Positions 1 through 7,453 of a stretch of 30,368 nucleotides of DNA are shown in pieces. Source of the DNA: a virus. Numbering within the stretch: position 1 is the stretch's first letter; every line of letters begins with the position of its first letter. The position numbers were made by a program, and so were the translations under genes. The notes under the pieces were generated by a model. That model was not told the origin of the DNA. It saw only the letters and a list, made by a program, of their open reading frames with translations, and did no database searches. The stretch spans positions 1 through 30,368 of the IMG/VR virus record IMGVR_UViG_3300042883_000326; one strand, 5' to 3'.

Positions 1-1061
1 AAAGGTTCTGTATGCTTTATGTGAAATTCAGCTGTGATTCCAAACAATGGTAAAATATAACCTAGCCATCTCTCAATGAATTGCTGTTTGCCCGTTACAT
101 AAGTATTTTGGAATATCTCATAAGCGGTTCGCATTTCATTCCTTGCACCTAATGCGCCCTCTTGAGAGATACCAAACAAAGAAGCTGATGTAATCCTATG
201 TCCGCTAAATATCTCTTGCTGTATCGTCTTATTTAGCATATCGAATTGCTTATCCAAATCGGAAGCGGATAAGTCAATTACGGTCGGAGCTTTTGCAGGG
301 TCGTTATTAAAATTGATAATAAATTTACCAGCGTTCTTTTCTCCTGAAAACTTATCTTTTACTTGACGCTCTATTTTACGTTGTTCTTCTTCAGTAGGAA
401 TACCATTGTTAAACGATAGCATCTTTGAAGGCATCATTCCGTTATGAATAGCGTTTAAATGAAATTCACTAACTGCGACATCTAGCTCGATATAATTTAA
501 AGCACCCTGATAAGTTGGTAACGTGTATGTATTAACACCGGGGCGATATTCTTTTAAGTAAATTAATTGCTTACCTACTTTGTTATCAGGATTAAATGCT
601 GATATGGATTCAATATCAGTAGGCTTTGCTTTAATATCCCATTCATTCGAAATATAAAAATAAGTATTATCGGGATTTGAACGAACTTTTGCGTAGTCGA
701 TATGGTATAAACTAACCGCGTCGCCAAAATGATTGTAAATTATTTCAAGATAGCAACCGCCAAAGGTTTCAATATCTAAAGTAATTTTATCTAAGATATC
801 GTTTATGTTTTCTTTTGACCTATTTATAGGCTTTTCAACTAAATATTGGTTAGCTTCGTCGTCAAATACAATACCACCCCCAGCGATGTAATTAGCTTTA
901 CCGTTTACGATAGCATTATGCTTTGCCGATGTATTAAGCAATGAAAGCAAGTGCAAAGGGAATTTATTATCTTCACCATAAGATACCCAATCCTGATTCT
1001 TCTTTTCAGTGAACTTGGGCTGTGAATATTCGCTAAAATTAATTGCTATTAAATTACTCAT
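1..1061 (-). CDS. Phage portal protein, PBSX/HK97-like (3' end outside window)
   Basis: This reading frame is open from an ATG at 1061 to the left edge, so at least 353 residues are visible and the C-terminus is missing. I translated it by eye. It starts MSNLIAINFSEYS and contains the family-typical stretch SAKHNAIVNGKANYIAGGG near residue 45, followed by a long mixed alpha/beta region and a helical segment with EQRKIERQVKDKFSGEKNAGK and ITSASLFGI. Portal proteins form the dodecameric ring at the capsid vertex, through which the terminase packs DNA and to which the tail attaches. The start overlaps the previous stop as ATGA. Its XkdF-like partner protease is encoded at 9615-10202, which fits a PBSX-type head. 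Assignment is by family resemblance and placement. Confidence 0.8.
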   Translation of the reverse strand, partial: MSNLIAINFSEYSQPKFTEKKNQDWVSYGEDNKFPLHLLSLLNTSAKHNAIVNGKANYIAGGGIVFDDEANQYLVEKPINRSKENINDILDKITLDIETFGGCYLEIIYNHFGDAVSLYHIDYAKVRSNPDNTYFYISNEWDIKAKPTDIESISAFNPDNKVGKQLIYLKEYRPGVNTYTLPTYQGALNYIELDVAVSEFHLNAIHNGMMPSKMLSFNNGIPTEEEQRKIERQVKDKFSGEKNAGKFIINFNNDPAKAPTVIDLSASDLDKQFDMLNKTIQQEIFSGHRITSASLFGISQEGALGARNEMRTAYEIFQNTYVTGKQQFIERWLGYILPLFGITAEFHIKHTEP

Positions 1062-1351
1062 TTTTTAATGTTTTTATTACCCTGCTCTTCAGTTGTGTAT
1101 TTCTTTAATCCTAATCTAATCAACAACTCATTAACTATAAAGTTGTCATCTTTGCCCCACTTATCAAGCGTTTCTTTTTTTATAAATATACTTTCCTCAA
1201 AACAAATACAATTATTAGCGTCGCATATTTGACAAATGATATTAACGCCTTCACAAAACAAGTCATATCTAAAAGATAAGATATTAACTGAATTAATCTT
1301 TCGTGAAATATTCCCGACTTTTAGCTCGGTGTCTAAAACTCTAATTTTCAA
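1058..1351 (-). CDS. Small phage protein, paralogue of the neighbour at 1341-1640
   Basis: A 97-residue protein of unknown function between the fibre genes and the portal. No ATG is available near the N-terminus; the best start is TTG at 1351, which overlaps the upstream gene by 11 nt and suggests translational coupling. The C-terminal half carries KWGKDDNFIVNELLIRLGL, which matches EWGNDDEYAYNYAAEQLNL in the upstream protein, and both have an F-x-Y-x-L segment about 40 residues earlier. This points to an old tandem duplication. It is unusually rich in Cys (four between residues about 33 and 50: C33, C41, C43/C48, C50), which the neighbour lacks. Confidence 0.75.
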   Translation of the reverse strand: MKIRVLDTELKVGNISRKINSVNILSFRYDLFCEGVNIICQICDANNCICFEESIFIKKETLDKWGKDDNFIVNELLIRLGLKKYTTEEQGNKNIKK

Positions 1352-1640
1352 CTGTCAAGGATTCCTTTACAACTGGTTTAACGTATTCCCCTGTAATAAC
1401 TAAATTAAGCTGCTCAGCTGCATAGTTATATGCATACTCATCATCATTACCCCATTCATTATAACTTTCGCCTGACATCGTTAAATTGCCTTCTGCGACC
1501 ATAACTAAGTCGCTATCTAATAAAGCATAATAAAAACTAGCACTTTGGAATAATTCGCCACCGATTGGTCTTAAATTAAAAATAGTAGCTATTACGGCTT
1601 GACCTTTTACCCATGTAGGGATTGATTGTATTGTTTTCAT
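1341..1640 (-). CDS. Small phage protein near fibre and portal
   Basis: A 99-residue protein with ATG start, one base after the fibre gene's stop region, in the same operon. No membrane segment or signal peptide. It begins MKTIQSIPTWVKGQAVIATIF and ends with an acidic WG-x-DD motif region (EWGNDDEYAYNYAAEQLNL). I recognise this as a type of small protein that sits beside fibres in Bacteroidota phages, but I know no assigned function. A virion accessory or fibre-assembly role is only inferred from position. It appears to be a divergent paralogue of the protein encoded at 1058-1351. Confidence 0.75.
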   Translation of the reverse strand: MKTIQSIPTWVKGQAVIATIFNLRPIGGELFQSASFYYALLDSDLVMVAEGNLTMSGESYNEWGNDDEYAYNYAAEQLNLVITGEYVKPVVKESLTVEN

Positions 1641-1641
1641 T

Positions 1642-4600
1642 TTATTTATTTTTAAGTAATTCTATTTCTGCTTTTAATTCTTGTATTGCTTTGATATATA
1701 CGGCGTGTAACTGGTCATAATTAATACCCATTTTACCAGTTGAAGGAGTTGTAAATACGGCTTCTGGAATTATTTTTTGCATTTCTTGTGCAATATTTCC
1801 GTTTTGTCTGCCCTCACCATAATTTTTATAATCATTTACAAAATCAAACCAAACAGGATTCATTTTGACAATTTCATTTAAGCCATAGCCGATTGATTTA
1901 ATATTTTCTTTTACTGAAATATCTGAAACTGGTGCAGATAATAAACCATTAGCATCTGCCAATACTGCTCTGCTTCCTGTTCCCGCTAAATTTGATAATG
2001 TAGCTGCACCTGTGGAGGCTATGGTTAATAAATCAGTTGATGTGCTAAAGTTCCTTATACTCATTGAAGCTGCACCGCTTGGAGTATATAGCGAGAAATA
2101 TCTTACATTCCCATCTCCAAATATTATGTTATGAGCGCCTCCGTTTTGAGCAAATAATACCCCAGTTGATACTGAATCTATTGCTCTACCTCCTGTATTA
2201 TTAAAAGTATTATTTCCGATTGTTGTTAGTGTTGTAAACCTACCAGTACCATTAACATCTAGCTTGTAACCTGCATCTGTTGTAGTGCCTATTAGTACGT
2301 TACCGCTGCTATTAATTCTAACTTTTATGTCTGAGCTATCCCAATTAGTTATTGTACTCCCAGCTGTTCCTGCATTTGCAACGTGAAATGAAATGCCCGA
2401 TTGCCCTGTATCAGCATTTATTCTAATTGCAGCTACGGCAGTTGCTGTTGTAATTCTTTTCCAAGCTCCATCGTAATATGCGTTATTTGAAAAAAGAGCT
2501 TGGATTCCAACAACATTTTGCAAAACCAAAGTATTTTTCAATTGCAAAGTTACTGAACTAGAATCGCTATTTACTGGACTTGCAGTTCCTATACCTACGT
2601 TACCGCCTAAACCATTTAATATTAAATTTTTATATCCTACTCCTTGTTGAACGGCTTGTATATAACCATGATTTTCAGTGTATTTATAACCTATTAATAG
2701 TTGTCTATTAGTATCGGTTAATGTTCTTATTTTTAATTGTTCGGTTGAATCGCTTGTTAAATCTATTGTTGTAGCACTTACACTACTAGAGAATGTAGCT
2801 GCACCTGTTGAGGCTATGGTTAATCCGTTTCCTGTGCTTCCGCTATATAGTTTTAAAGACCTAAAATTGCTATTTTGACCTATATAATATGCAGTTCCAT
2901 CTAAAAAGTGAAATCCGCTATAATTTGTATTATTTAAACTTAGATTAGCAGTTCCCTCTGTTGCATCTGATAATGTTCCAACTGTAAGTCTACCACTAAA
3001 CCTCCCCGTACCATTAACATCTAGCTTGTAACCTGCATCTGTGCTAGTATTTATTAGTACGTTACCGCCTGATGGAGCTAATGCAAGATTACCAAAAGCA
3101 GTTTCTCCACCAATTAAAACATCAATATATCCATAAGTATTACCTGTACTAGCTCCGAGATTTGCTCTTAAATATGTACCTGAACTCCCAACTACAAAAT
3201 CTGTTGTTGTTGTTCTTATAAAACCTTTAGCCGTCACACTACTAGAGAATGTAGCTGCACCTGTTGAGGCTATGGTTAATCTTGCAGTTCCATTATTAAA
3301 AGCTACTGAACCAGCTGCTGGATATTTAAATGTTAATTCTGTTGCTCCAGCGTTATACGTTTCAAAAGTGTTTGATGCAATTGACCCTGAAGCATTTGAT
3401 TGATATATACTATTTTGCCCTGTAATTAATCCACTAAACGTAGCTGCACCTGTGGCTAAAGTAATTGATAAATAAGGCGATGTTACTAAACTTCCAATTG
3501 TAAAAGTTGTAGATGTAGAGGCAATAGCTGAACCAACATTGTTTGAAGCATCGCTAGGTCTAAGCCATAAAGCTGAAATTCCATCATTTGCTGGTCTTGG
3601 GCCTATAACTGCACTAGTAAAATTTGAAAAAGTAAATTCTGTTGAGTTTACATACAAAGTATTTGAGTTCAATCTAGCACTAAACAAAGCATTACCAGCT
3701 GAATTAATCGTTAATCTAGCAGACGCTCCAGTTTGTAATATCAAACTACCAGCTGACTCGTAAACAAAAGTATTATCTGATGAACCCAATTTAAGTATTC
3801 CTGTAATTGTTGCACCTCCTGTAACTTGTAACTTATCGCTAGTAGCATTTGTTCGTGAACCTAAAAGCAAGTTACCGCCTAGCCATGTAGATGTAGTAGA
3901 AGCATTACCAATCCACGTTCTACTATTTTCGGTTGCTGACTCACCAACTGTATTATACCCAATAAAAATATTATTTAATCCAGTTGTGTTTGCATTCGTT
4001 CCGCCTGAGCCATAGCCTGCCTGATAACCAAATGCGGTATTTAAAGAGCCTGTTGTATTGGAAAACAAAGAATTGATACCAAATGCAGTATTAGAGAATA
4101 TTGCACCGCCGCCTCTACCAACAGTTAAATTATTTACTGTTAAATCACTATTAAAACTTTTAGCTCCTGCAATCGTTTGCGCTCCAGTGGTTATTACACC
4201 CCCAAAACTTGCATCAGCTGGTTGTAAACTTAAAAGGCTACCGACTATACTAGCTCCATTTGCATTTGGTGTTATACCAATAGCAGCTAAAGATAAAACG
4301 GTGTATTGTGGAATATTTAACGTATTACTTATAAATGTAGCTGCACCGCTTGACCCTGTTGTGGTTAATGTTATTGTGTTTTGCTTACTATTAAATGTAG
4401 TCCAATCCGTAGAGGATAAATACCCATTAATCGTAGATGTAGCAGCTGGAATAGAAATAGTGTTTAAAGTTCTAACTAAAGGAGATGAGAAAGTTAATAC
4501 ATTTTCTTTTCCATTAAACGTACTCCAATTAGCTGAACTTAACGCCCCTCTATTTGTAGCACTTGCAGTTGGTAAATTAAAAGTATGGGTATCTAAAGTA

Positions 4601-5982
4601 CTTGAAATATTAAAATCAGTCCCAGTCGTTCCAGTCGCAAAATATTGAGTATTAGCCGTTAATCCGTTTAATGCTGCAATGCCACCTGCGAAAGTTGTAG
4701 TTACTAAACACAAAGTATTATCCTCAGTGTGCAAAGTGACTGTACGACCTCCTGAATTATCTACGATATACACCCTGAGAGCTAACCTATCGGTAATTAA
4801 TAAAACAGTTTCGGGTACTGCTAAAGACGTGATATATAAATCAGTGGTTGTTCCGCCTGTTATTTCTTCGGGAACTGTAACTGAACTAGCTATACTTGTA
4901 AAAGTCGTTCCATCGTATTTTAATAACTCGACATAAAATTTAGAATTGCCACCGCTTGAACTAATATTAAAGTACATCTCAAAATTCCACGCACCGCCCG
5001 GAATAAGCAATCTGTTTGGGTTACCCGCATCCGTTAAGAATTGAGCTATTAATCCATTACCAACTAAATTAAAGTCAGTACCTCCACCAATAATGGCACT
5101 GTTATCCATTTGCTTATAAGTAGCCACACTTGCAGCTATCGAGCCATTTAAATAATAATTAACATTAGCACCTCCGCTTGATGTCGATGGTATAGTCGCT
5201 AAAGTTCCATCTCCACGAATGTATTGAGATGCCGAACCGATTGCCGTAACCTCTAAAGTACCCGAGCTTGTAATTGGTGAATTAGCAACGCTAAAAGCAA
5301 CTGGCATCGTTAAACCAACCGATGTTACCGAACCAACCCCTGCACCTATATCTGCTAAAACCTCCGCACCTGTACGGTATTTAACAACTCCGCCCTCAGA
5401 AACTAAAAATTTATCTGTATCAGCTAAAGCGTTTTGAATGTTAGCGATTGTTAATCTAAAATTAGTATCTATTCTTAACGCTTCTGTGTTGTTTACTCTT
5501 ATTATAAAGTCATTGTTTATTGTCGAACCTATATAAGCATCATTATCTACGCCCGGATTAATTATCCCGAAACTTGCATAACTTGAAGTTCCATCTGTTA
5601 AGTGTATAACATTACCGATTTCCTCAAGAATAGAATCACCGACCGCGCCCGAACTTGTAAACTTTGCAATATTGCCAGTCGTGCCAGAAATGCTTGAGCT
5701 TGATGCGCCACCTATATCGGTTAATACCTCGGAAGCTGTACGATATGCAACGGAATTATCTGCTTTTAAGCTTAGAAATTTTGTAGCTGCTTCTAAGTCT
5801 GTTAATGCTGAAAGTATTAGCGTTCCATCAATTTCGATATCGGTAGAAGAAAGTTGCAAAGGTATTTCGTTTCCAAATCCATCTGTAATTCTTTTCTTAA
5901 CGCCTGTGATTGTATTATTGTCGGTTACCTTTAAAAGTGAATCGTAGGTTTCCGATATTAATTCGCCTGTAAGTGTAGCCAT
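1642..5982 (-). CDS. Tail fibre/tailspike with C-terminal peptidase S74 intramolecular chaperone
   Basis: At 1446 residues this is the largest gene here. The N-terminal part (about 1-120) is the likely virion-attachment region. The long middle is low-complexity, rich in Ser, Thr, Gly, Ala and Asn, with many copies of units like LTIASTGAATFSSSV and GTTTDAGYKLDVNGTGRF, as in trimeric beta-fibres. From about residue 1353 the sequence SDISVKENI begins an S74 (endosialidase-type) chaperone of about 94 residues, ending in a coiled coil. Ser1353 and Lys1358 keep the S-x4-K spacing of the known self-cleavage dyad, so the chaperone is probably cut off after trimer folding. The receptor or glycan bound cannot be told. 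The internal DNA repeats make this gene prone to recombination. Confidence 0.9.
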   Translation of the reverse strand: MATLTGELISETYDSLLKVTDNNTITGVKKRITDGFGNEIPLQLSSTDIEIDGTLILSALTDLEAATKFLSLKADNSVAYRTASEVLTDIGGASSSSISGTTGNIAKFTSSGAVGDSILEEIGNVIHLTDGTSSYASFGIINPGVDNDAYIGSTINNDFIIRVNNTEALRIDTNFRLTIANIQNALADTDKFLVSEGGVVKYRTGAEVLADIGAGVGSVTSVGLTMPVAFSVANSPITSSGTLEVTAIGSASQYIRGDGTLATIPSTSSGGANVNYYLNGSIAASVATYKQMDNSAIIGGGTDFNLVGNGLIAQFLTDAGNPNRLLIPGGAWNFEMYFNISSSGGNSKFYVELLKYDGTTFTSIASSVTVPEEITGGTTTDLYITSLAVPETVLLITDRLALRVYIVDNSGGRTVTLHTEDNTLCLVTTTFAGGIAALNGLTANTQYFATGTTGTDFNISSTLDTHTFNLPTASATNRGALSSANWSTFNGKENVLTFSSPLVRTLNTISIPAATSTINGYLSSTDWTTFNSKQNTITLTTTGSSGAATFISNTLNIPQYTVLSLAAIGITPNANGASIVGSLLSLQPADASFGGVITTGAQTIAGAKSFNSDLTVNNLTVGRGGGAIFSNTAFGINSLFSNTTGSLNTAFGYQAGYGSGGTNANTTGLNNIFIGYNTVGESATENSRTWIGNASTTSTWLGGNLLLGSRTNATSDKLQVTGGATITGILKLGSSDNTFVYESAGSLILQTGASARLTINSAGNALFSARLNSNTLYVNSTEFTFSNFTSAVIGPRPANDGISALWLRPSDASNNVGSAIASTSTTFTIGSLVTSPYLSITLATGAATFSGLITGQNSIYQSNASGSIASNTFETYNAGATELTFKYPAAGSVAFNNGTARLTIASTGAATFSSSVTAKGFIRTTTTDFVVGSSGTYLRANLGASTGNTYGYIDVLIGGETAFGNLALAPSGGNVLINTSTDAGYKLDVNGTGRFSGRLTVGTLSDATEGTANLSLNNTNYSGFHFLDGTAYYIGQNSNFRSLKLYSGSTGNGLTIASTGAATFSSSVSATTIDLTSDSTEQLKIRTLTDTNRQLLIGYKYTENHGYIQAVQQGVGYKNLILNGLGGNVGIGTASPVNSDSSSVTLQLKNTLVLQNVVGIQALFSNNAYYDGAWKRITTATAVAAIRINADTGQSGISFHVANAGTAGSTITNWDSSDIKVRINSSGNVLIGTTTDAGYKLDVNGTGRFTTLTTIGNNTFNNTGGRAIDSVSTGVLFAQNGGAHNIIFGDGNVRYFSLYTPSGAASMSIRNFSTSTDLLTIASTGAATLSNLAGTGSRAVLADANGLLSAPVSDISVKENIKSIGYGLNEIVKMNPVWFDFVNDYKNYGEGRQNGNIAQEMQKIIPEAVFTTPSTGKMGINYDQLHAVYIKAIQELKAEIELLKNK
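2246..2280. repeat. 35-nt direct repeat within fibre gene (copy 1 of 2)
   Basis: Identical to 3008-3042 by direct reading. It encodes part of the repeated unit DAGYKLDVNGTG. The two copies lie 762 bp apart in the same orientation and the same reading frame. Confidence 0.9.
2780..2825. repeat. 46-nt direct repeat within fibre gene (copy 1 of 2)
   Basis: Identical to 3236-3281 by direct reading; a third, imperfect copy of the core lies near 1997-2030. It encodes LTIASTGAATFSSSV. Copies are 456 bp apart, a multiple of three, so recombination between them would delete 152 residues and keep the frame. Confidence 0.9.
3008..3042. repeat. 35-nt direct repeat within fibre gene (copy 2 of 2)
   Basis: Second copy of 2246-2280, spacing 762 bp, also a multiple of three. 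Confidence 0.9.
3236..3281. repeat. 46-nt direct repeat within fibre gene (copy 2 of 2)
   Basis: Second copy of 2780-2825, in frame with it. Confidence 0.9.
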
Positions 5983-6342
5983 TTATTTGTATGTTATAAA
6001 GTCCTCTGATTGTCCGTTATATTCAGTGAAAACAAAAGCTTCACCAACTAATTTCATTTTACCGATTTCTAATTGTTTTTTTATTTCTGGTTCTTCTTGA
6101 AATTCAAAAACTTGATATGTCCAAAAACCTTCCGTTGCGTTTAAAAAATAATTATTTACGTTTATCTCAAATTCTGAATAACGCTCAATGTATAAACTTT
6201 CATTCAATGCTTCAAAGATAACGATTTCATTTGTAATATCATTAACAAATTCAAACACGTAAATAGGTGATTCTAAACTTATTTTTTCTAAGCTTAAAAC
6301 CAAATCTTTTACTGTTCCTTTTTCAAAAAGTATCATAATCAT
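5983..6342 (-). CDS. Fibre-associated phage protein, unknown function
   Basis: A 119-residue protein directly upstream of the fibre gene, ending one base before it, so the two are almost certainly co-transcribed. It opens with two in-frame ATGs (MIMI), either of which could serve. It is acidic, without membrane segments, and rich in aromatic residues in short beta-like stretches (PIYVFEFVNDITNEIVIF, GFWTYQVFEF). I know small proteins of this pattern next to fibres in Bacteroidota phages, but not their function. A role in linking or assembling the fibre is inferred from position only. The gene begins right beside the noncoding control region at 6343-6682. Confidence 0.75.
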   Translation of the reverse strand: MIMILFEKGTVKDLVLSLEKISLESPIYVFEFVNDITNEIVIFEALNESLYIERYSEFEINVNNYFLNATEGFWTYQVFEFQEEPEIKKQLEIGKMKLVGEAFVFTEYNGQSEDFITYK

Positions 6343-6380
6343 AAATATAATTTTTAGACGTAAAAAACACTATATATATT

Positions 6381-6445
6381 ATTTACTTTACTTTACTTTA
6401 CTTTACAAGCGTTACGAACACATTCCGAACGCGTTACATTTTTTG
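6381..6445. repeat. Imperfect 65-bp duplicate of replisome-organiser gene segment
   Basis: Ungapped alignment with 24403-24467 on the same strand gives about 55 of 65 identical bases by hand count. It includes TTTAC units and the elements GTTACGAAC and GCGTTACATTTT. Read on the minus strand it would encode NVTRSECVRNACKVK-stop-SKVN against NVTHSENVRNTPKVKKSKVN in the real gene, so it is a noncoding relic or a reused DNA element. Confidence 0.85.
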
Positions 6446-6511
6446 CAATAGTTTAAATATCAATAAGTTATGAGATTATTTTCTTAGTTTTTTTTTGAAA
6501 AACCTCCAACG

Positions 6512-6532
6512 TTTCACTAAAGTTTAGTGAAA
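6512..6532. repeat. Perfect inverted repeat, 10-bp arms, 1-nt centre
   Basis: Left arm TTTCACTAAA, centre G, right arm TTTAGTGAAA. The 1-nt centre makes it a protein-binding dyad (operator-like) rather than a transcription terminator. It overlaps the first iteron by four bases and lies 79 bp upstream of promoter A. Confidence 0.85.
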
Positions 6533-6565
6533 GTATCATGAAACTATGATGAAAGTATCATGAAA
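6529..6565. repeat. Two 15-nt iterons at 22-bp pitch
   Basis: GAAAGTATCATGAAA occurs at 6529-6543 and again at 6551-6565. The 22-bp period is two DNA helix turns, so bound proteins would sit on one face. The 7-nt spacer CTATGAT also makes ATCAT/ATGAT inverted pairs with both iterons. Confidence 0.85.
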
Positions 6566-6610
6566 ACATAACTAAAAAACACAAATTTAATGTTTAATAT
6601 TATTATACAT

Positions 6611-6656
6611 TATGACAATTTTATGACAATTAAATACAATATTACTTTTACATTTG
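6611..6656 (+). promoter_or_regulatory. Promoter A: double TATGACAATT + 17 nt + TACATTTG
   Basis: Repeats at 6611-6620 and 6622-6631 (11-bp pitch), 17-nt spacer, then TACATTTG at 6649-6656, which fits the Bacteroidota -7 consensus TANNTTTG. The same layout with identical spacing occurs at 17159-17204 and 27036-27081. It drives the plus-strand operon starting at 6683 through a 26-nt A-rich leader. Confidence 0.75.
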
Positions 6657-6682
6657 ATTCATAAACAAAAACAAAAAACGAC

Positions 6683-6838
6683 ATGAAAAATTACACAATC
6701 GCATTTATGGACAATGATTATAATGACCTTATAATTAAGAAAGTTCAATTCAATAATTTAAAAGAAGTCAAAGCTTTTGCTAAAGAAATTTTAGCGAACC
6801 TTTGCGATAATGACATCACTAACTTTAGAATTTACTAA
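6683..6838 (+). CDS. Small unknown protein, first gene of plus-strand operon
   Basis: A 51-residue ORF starting at the first ATG after promoter A. It encodes MKNYTIAFMDNDYNDLI followed by a likely helix (NNLKEVKAFAKEILANL). No membrane segment or known motif. The leader ends AAAAACGACATG, nearly the same as before the helicase (24152) and DnaA-like (25360) genes, which supports this start. The stop is one base before the next ATG. The function is unknown; small proteins in a separate early-type operon are often host-takeover or anti-defence factors, but nothing here shows that. Confidence 0.75.
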   Translation: MKNYTIAFMDNDYNDLIIKKVQFNNLKEVKAFAKEILANLCDNDITNFRIY

Positions 6839-6839
6839 C

Positions 6840-6959
6840 ATGGAAATATTAGCTTTTATTTTTTGCGCAGTACCTATTTTATTTGTACTTTTATTCGCAA
6901 CCGCAGTTCACTATTTTATGGAAACACTTAAAAAACACGACAATGAGAAATCTATTTGA
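6840..6959 (+). CDS. Small single-pass membrane protein
   Basis: A 39-residue ORF, second in the plus-strand operon. Residues about 3-25 (ILAFIFCAVPILFVLLFATAV) form one strong transmembrane segment; the tail HYFMETLKKHDNEKSI is polar and probably cytoplasmic. It overlaps the next start by 17 nt. Function unknown: it could act at the host membrane (superinfection exclusion or signalling) or be a small regulator. It lies outside the lysis cassette. Confidence 0.65.
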   Translation: MEILAFIFCAVPILFVLLFATAVHYFMETLKKHDNEKSI

Positions 6960-7161
6960 AAGACTAAAGCCAGAGCATATTGAAAAGCTTAAAGAATCAC
7001 AAACTTTATACCCATCAACTATTCCAAACTTATTTTTGGAATTAGAATTGAATACTTTTTGGGCAGACTTGACTTATTCTTGTGTATTTACTTTACTAAG
7101 TTATTTAGATATTTACGATTATTCACCTTCTACAATAGAAAATTTATTTGATAATGACTAA
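6943..7161 (+). CDS. Unknown small acidic protein
   Basis: A 72-residue protein. I chose ATG 6943 because longer versions lack a good start and would cover the whole membrane-protein gene. It begins MRNLFERLKPEHIEKLKESQ and reads as a helical protein with acidic, aromatic-rich stretches (LELELNTFWADLTYS, LSYLDIYDYSPSTIENLF). No motif recognised. It overlaps the next gene by 8 nt, so all four genes of this operon are translationally packed. Confidence 0.75.
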   Translation: MRNLFERLKPEHIEKLKESQTLYPSTIPNLFLELELNTFWADLTYSCVFTLLSYLDIYDYSPSTIENLFDND

Positions 7162-7435
7162 ATTAATCGACAAAATAGAAAATATTTATTTAGATAAATT
7201 TTATGCACTACCAGAGTGCGAAATGAAAACTAAAGCTTTACACGCTTTAAATAATGAAACAAGTTTTGGGTGGTTAGGTGGCGATATAGCCGACTACCTT
7301 GAAGATAATTTACTAAGTGAAGAAGAACACCCTTTTATTTTAGACTTGCTTAAAACGTACGACAATCGTTCTAGTGGCTCAAGTCTTTGCAATGGTGAAG
7401 GTGGTATAAACATAAAAAGTGGGTGGGGTTTATAA
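7154..7435 (+). CDS. Unknown small protein, last gene of plus-strand operon
   Basis: A 93-residue protein from ATG 7154; a TTG six bases upstream is less likely. It begins MTKLIDKIENIYLDKFYALPECEMK and has a helical body (GDIADYLEDNLLSEEEHPFILDLLKTY), with a flexible Gly/Ser-rich end. No known family recognised. Its stop codon lies in the loop of the terminator hairpin at 7420-7445, so the gene and the end of the transcript coincide. Confidence 0.75.
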   Translation: MTKLIDKIENIYLDKFYALPECEMKTKALHALNNETSFGWLGGDIADYLEDNLLSEEEHPFILDLLKTYDNRSSGSSLCNGEGGINIKSGWGL

Positions 7436-7445
7436 TTCCCACCCA
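7420..7445. terminator. Bidirectional terminator between convergent operons
   Basis: TGGGTGGG (7420-7427) pairs with CCCACCCA (7438-7445) around a 10-nt loop that contains the TAA stop of the last plus-strand gene. TTTCTTATTT follows on the plus strand. On the minus strand the stem is followed by CTTTTTATG. It lies between the plus operon and the minus-strand virion genes. Confidence 0.8.
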
Positions 7446-7453
7446 TTTCTTAT

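Larger units (their letters stand above)
6343..6682. other. 340-bp noncoding control region / candidate replication origin
   Basis: This is the only stretch over 300 bp with no gene. From left to right it holds an AT-rich TATATATAT tract, five tandem TTTAC units (6382-6406), a 65-bp copy of part of the replisome-organiser gene (6381-6445), a T-rich tract, a perfect 10-bp-arm palindrome (6512-6532), two 15-nt iterons at 22-bp pitch (6529-6565) and promoter A (6611-6656). It separates the divergently transcribed fibre-side genes (minus) from the small plus-strand operon. Stacked repeats plus AT-rich DNA fit an origin or operator cluster. This is inference, with no initiator binding shown. Confidence 0.6.

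Noticed and set aside
3539-5947. Plus-strand ORFs inside the fibre gene (74-196 residues)
   Set aside because: They are antisense to a clear S74 fibre gene; their composition (Pro/Val/Leu-rich) is what the complement of Ser/Thr/Ala repeats gives. No promoter or leader is seen.
6512-6565. CRISPR-like or terminator function of the palindrome and repeats
   Set aside because: Only two short iterons with a 7-nt spacer, no spacers of CRISPR length, and the palindrome has a 1-nt centre and no T tract.
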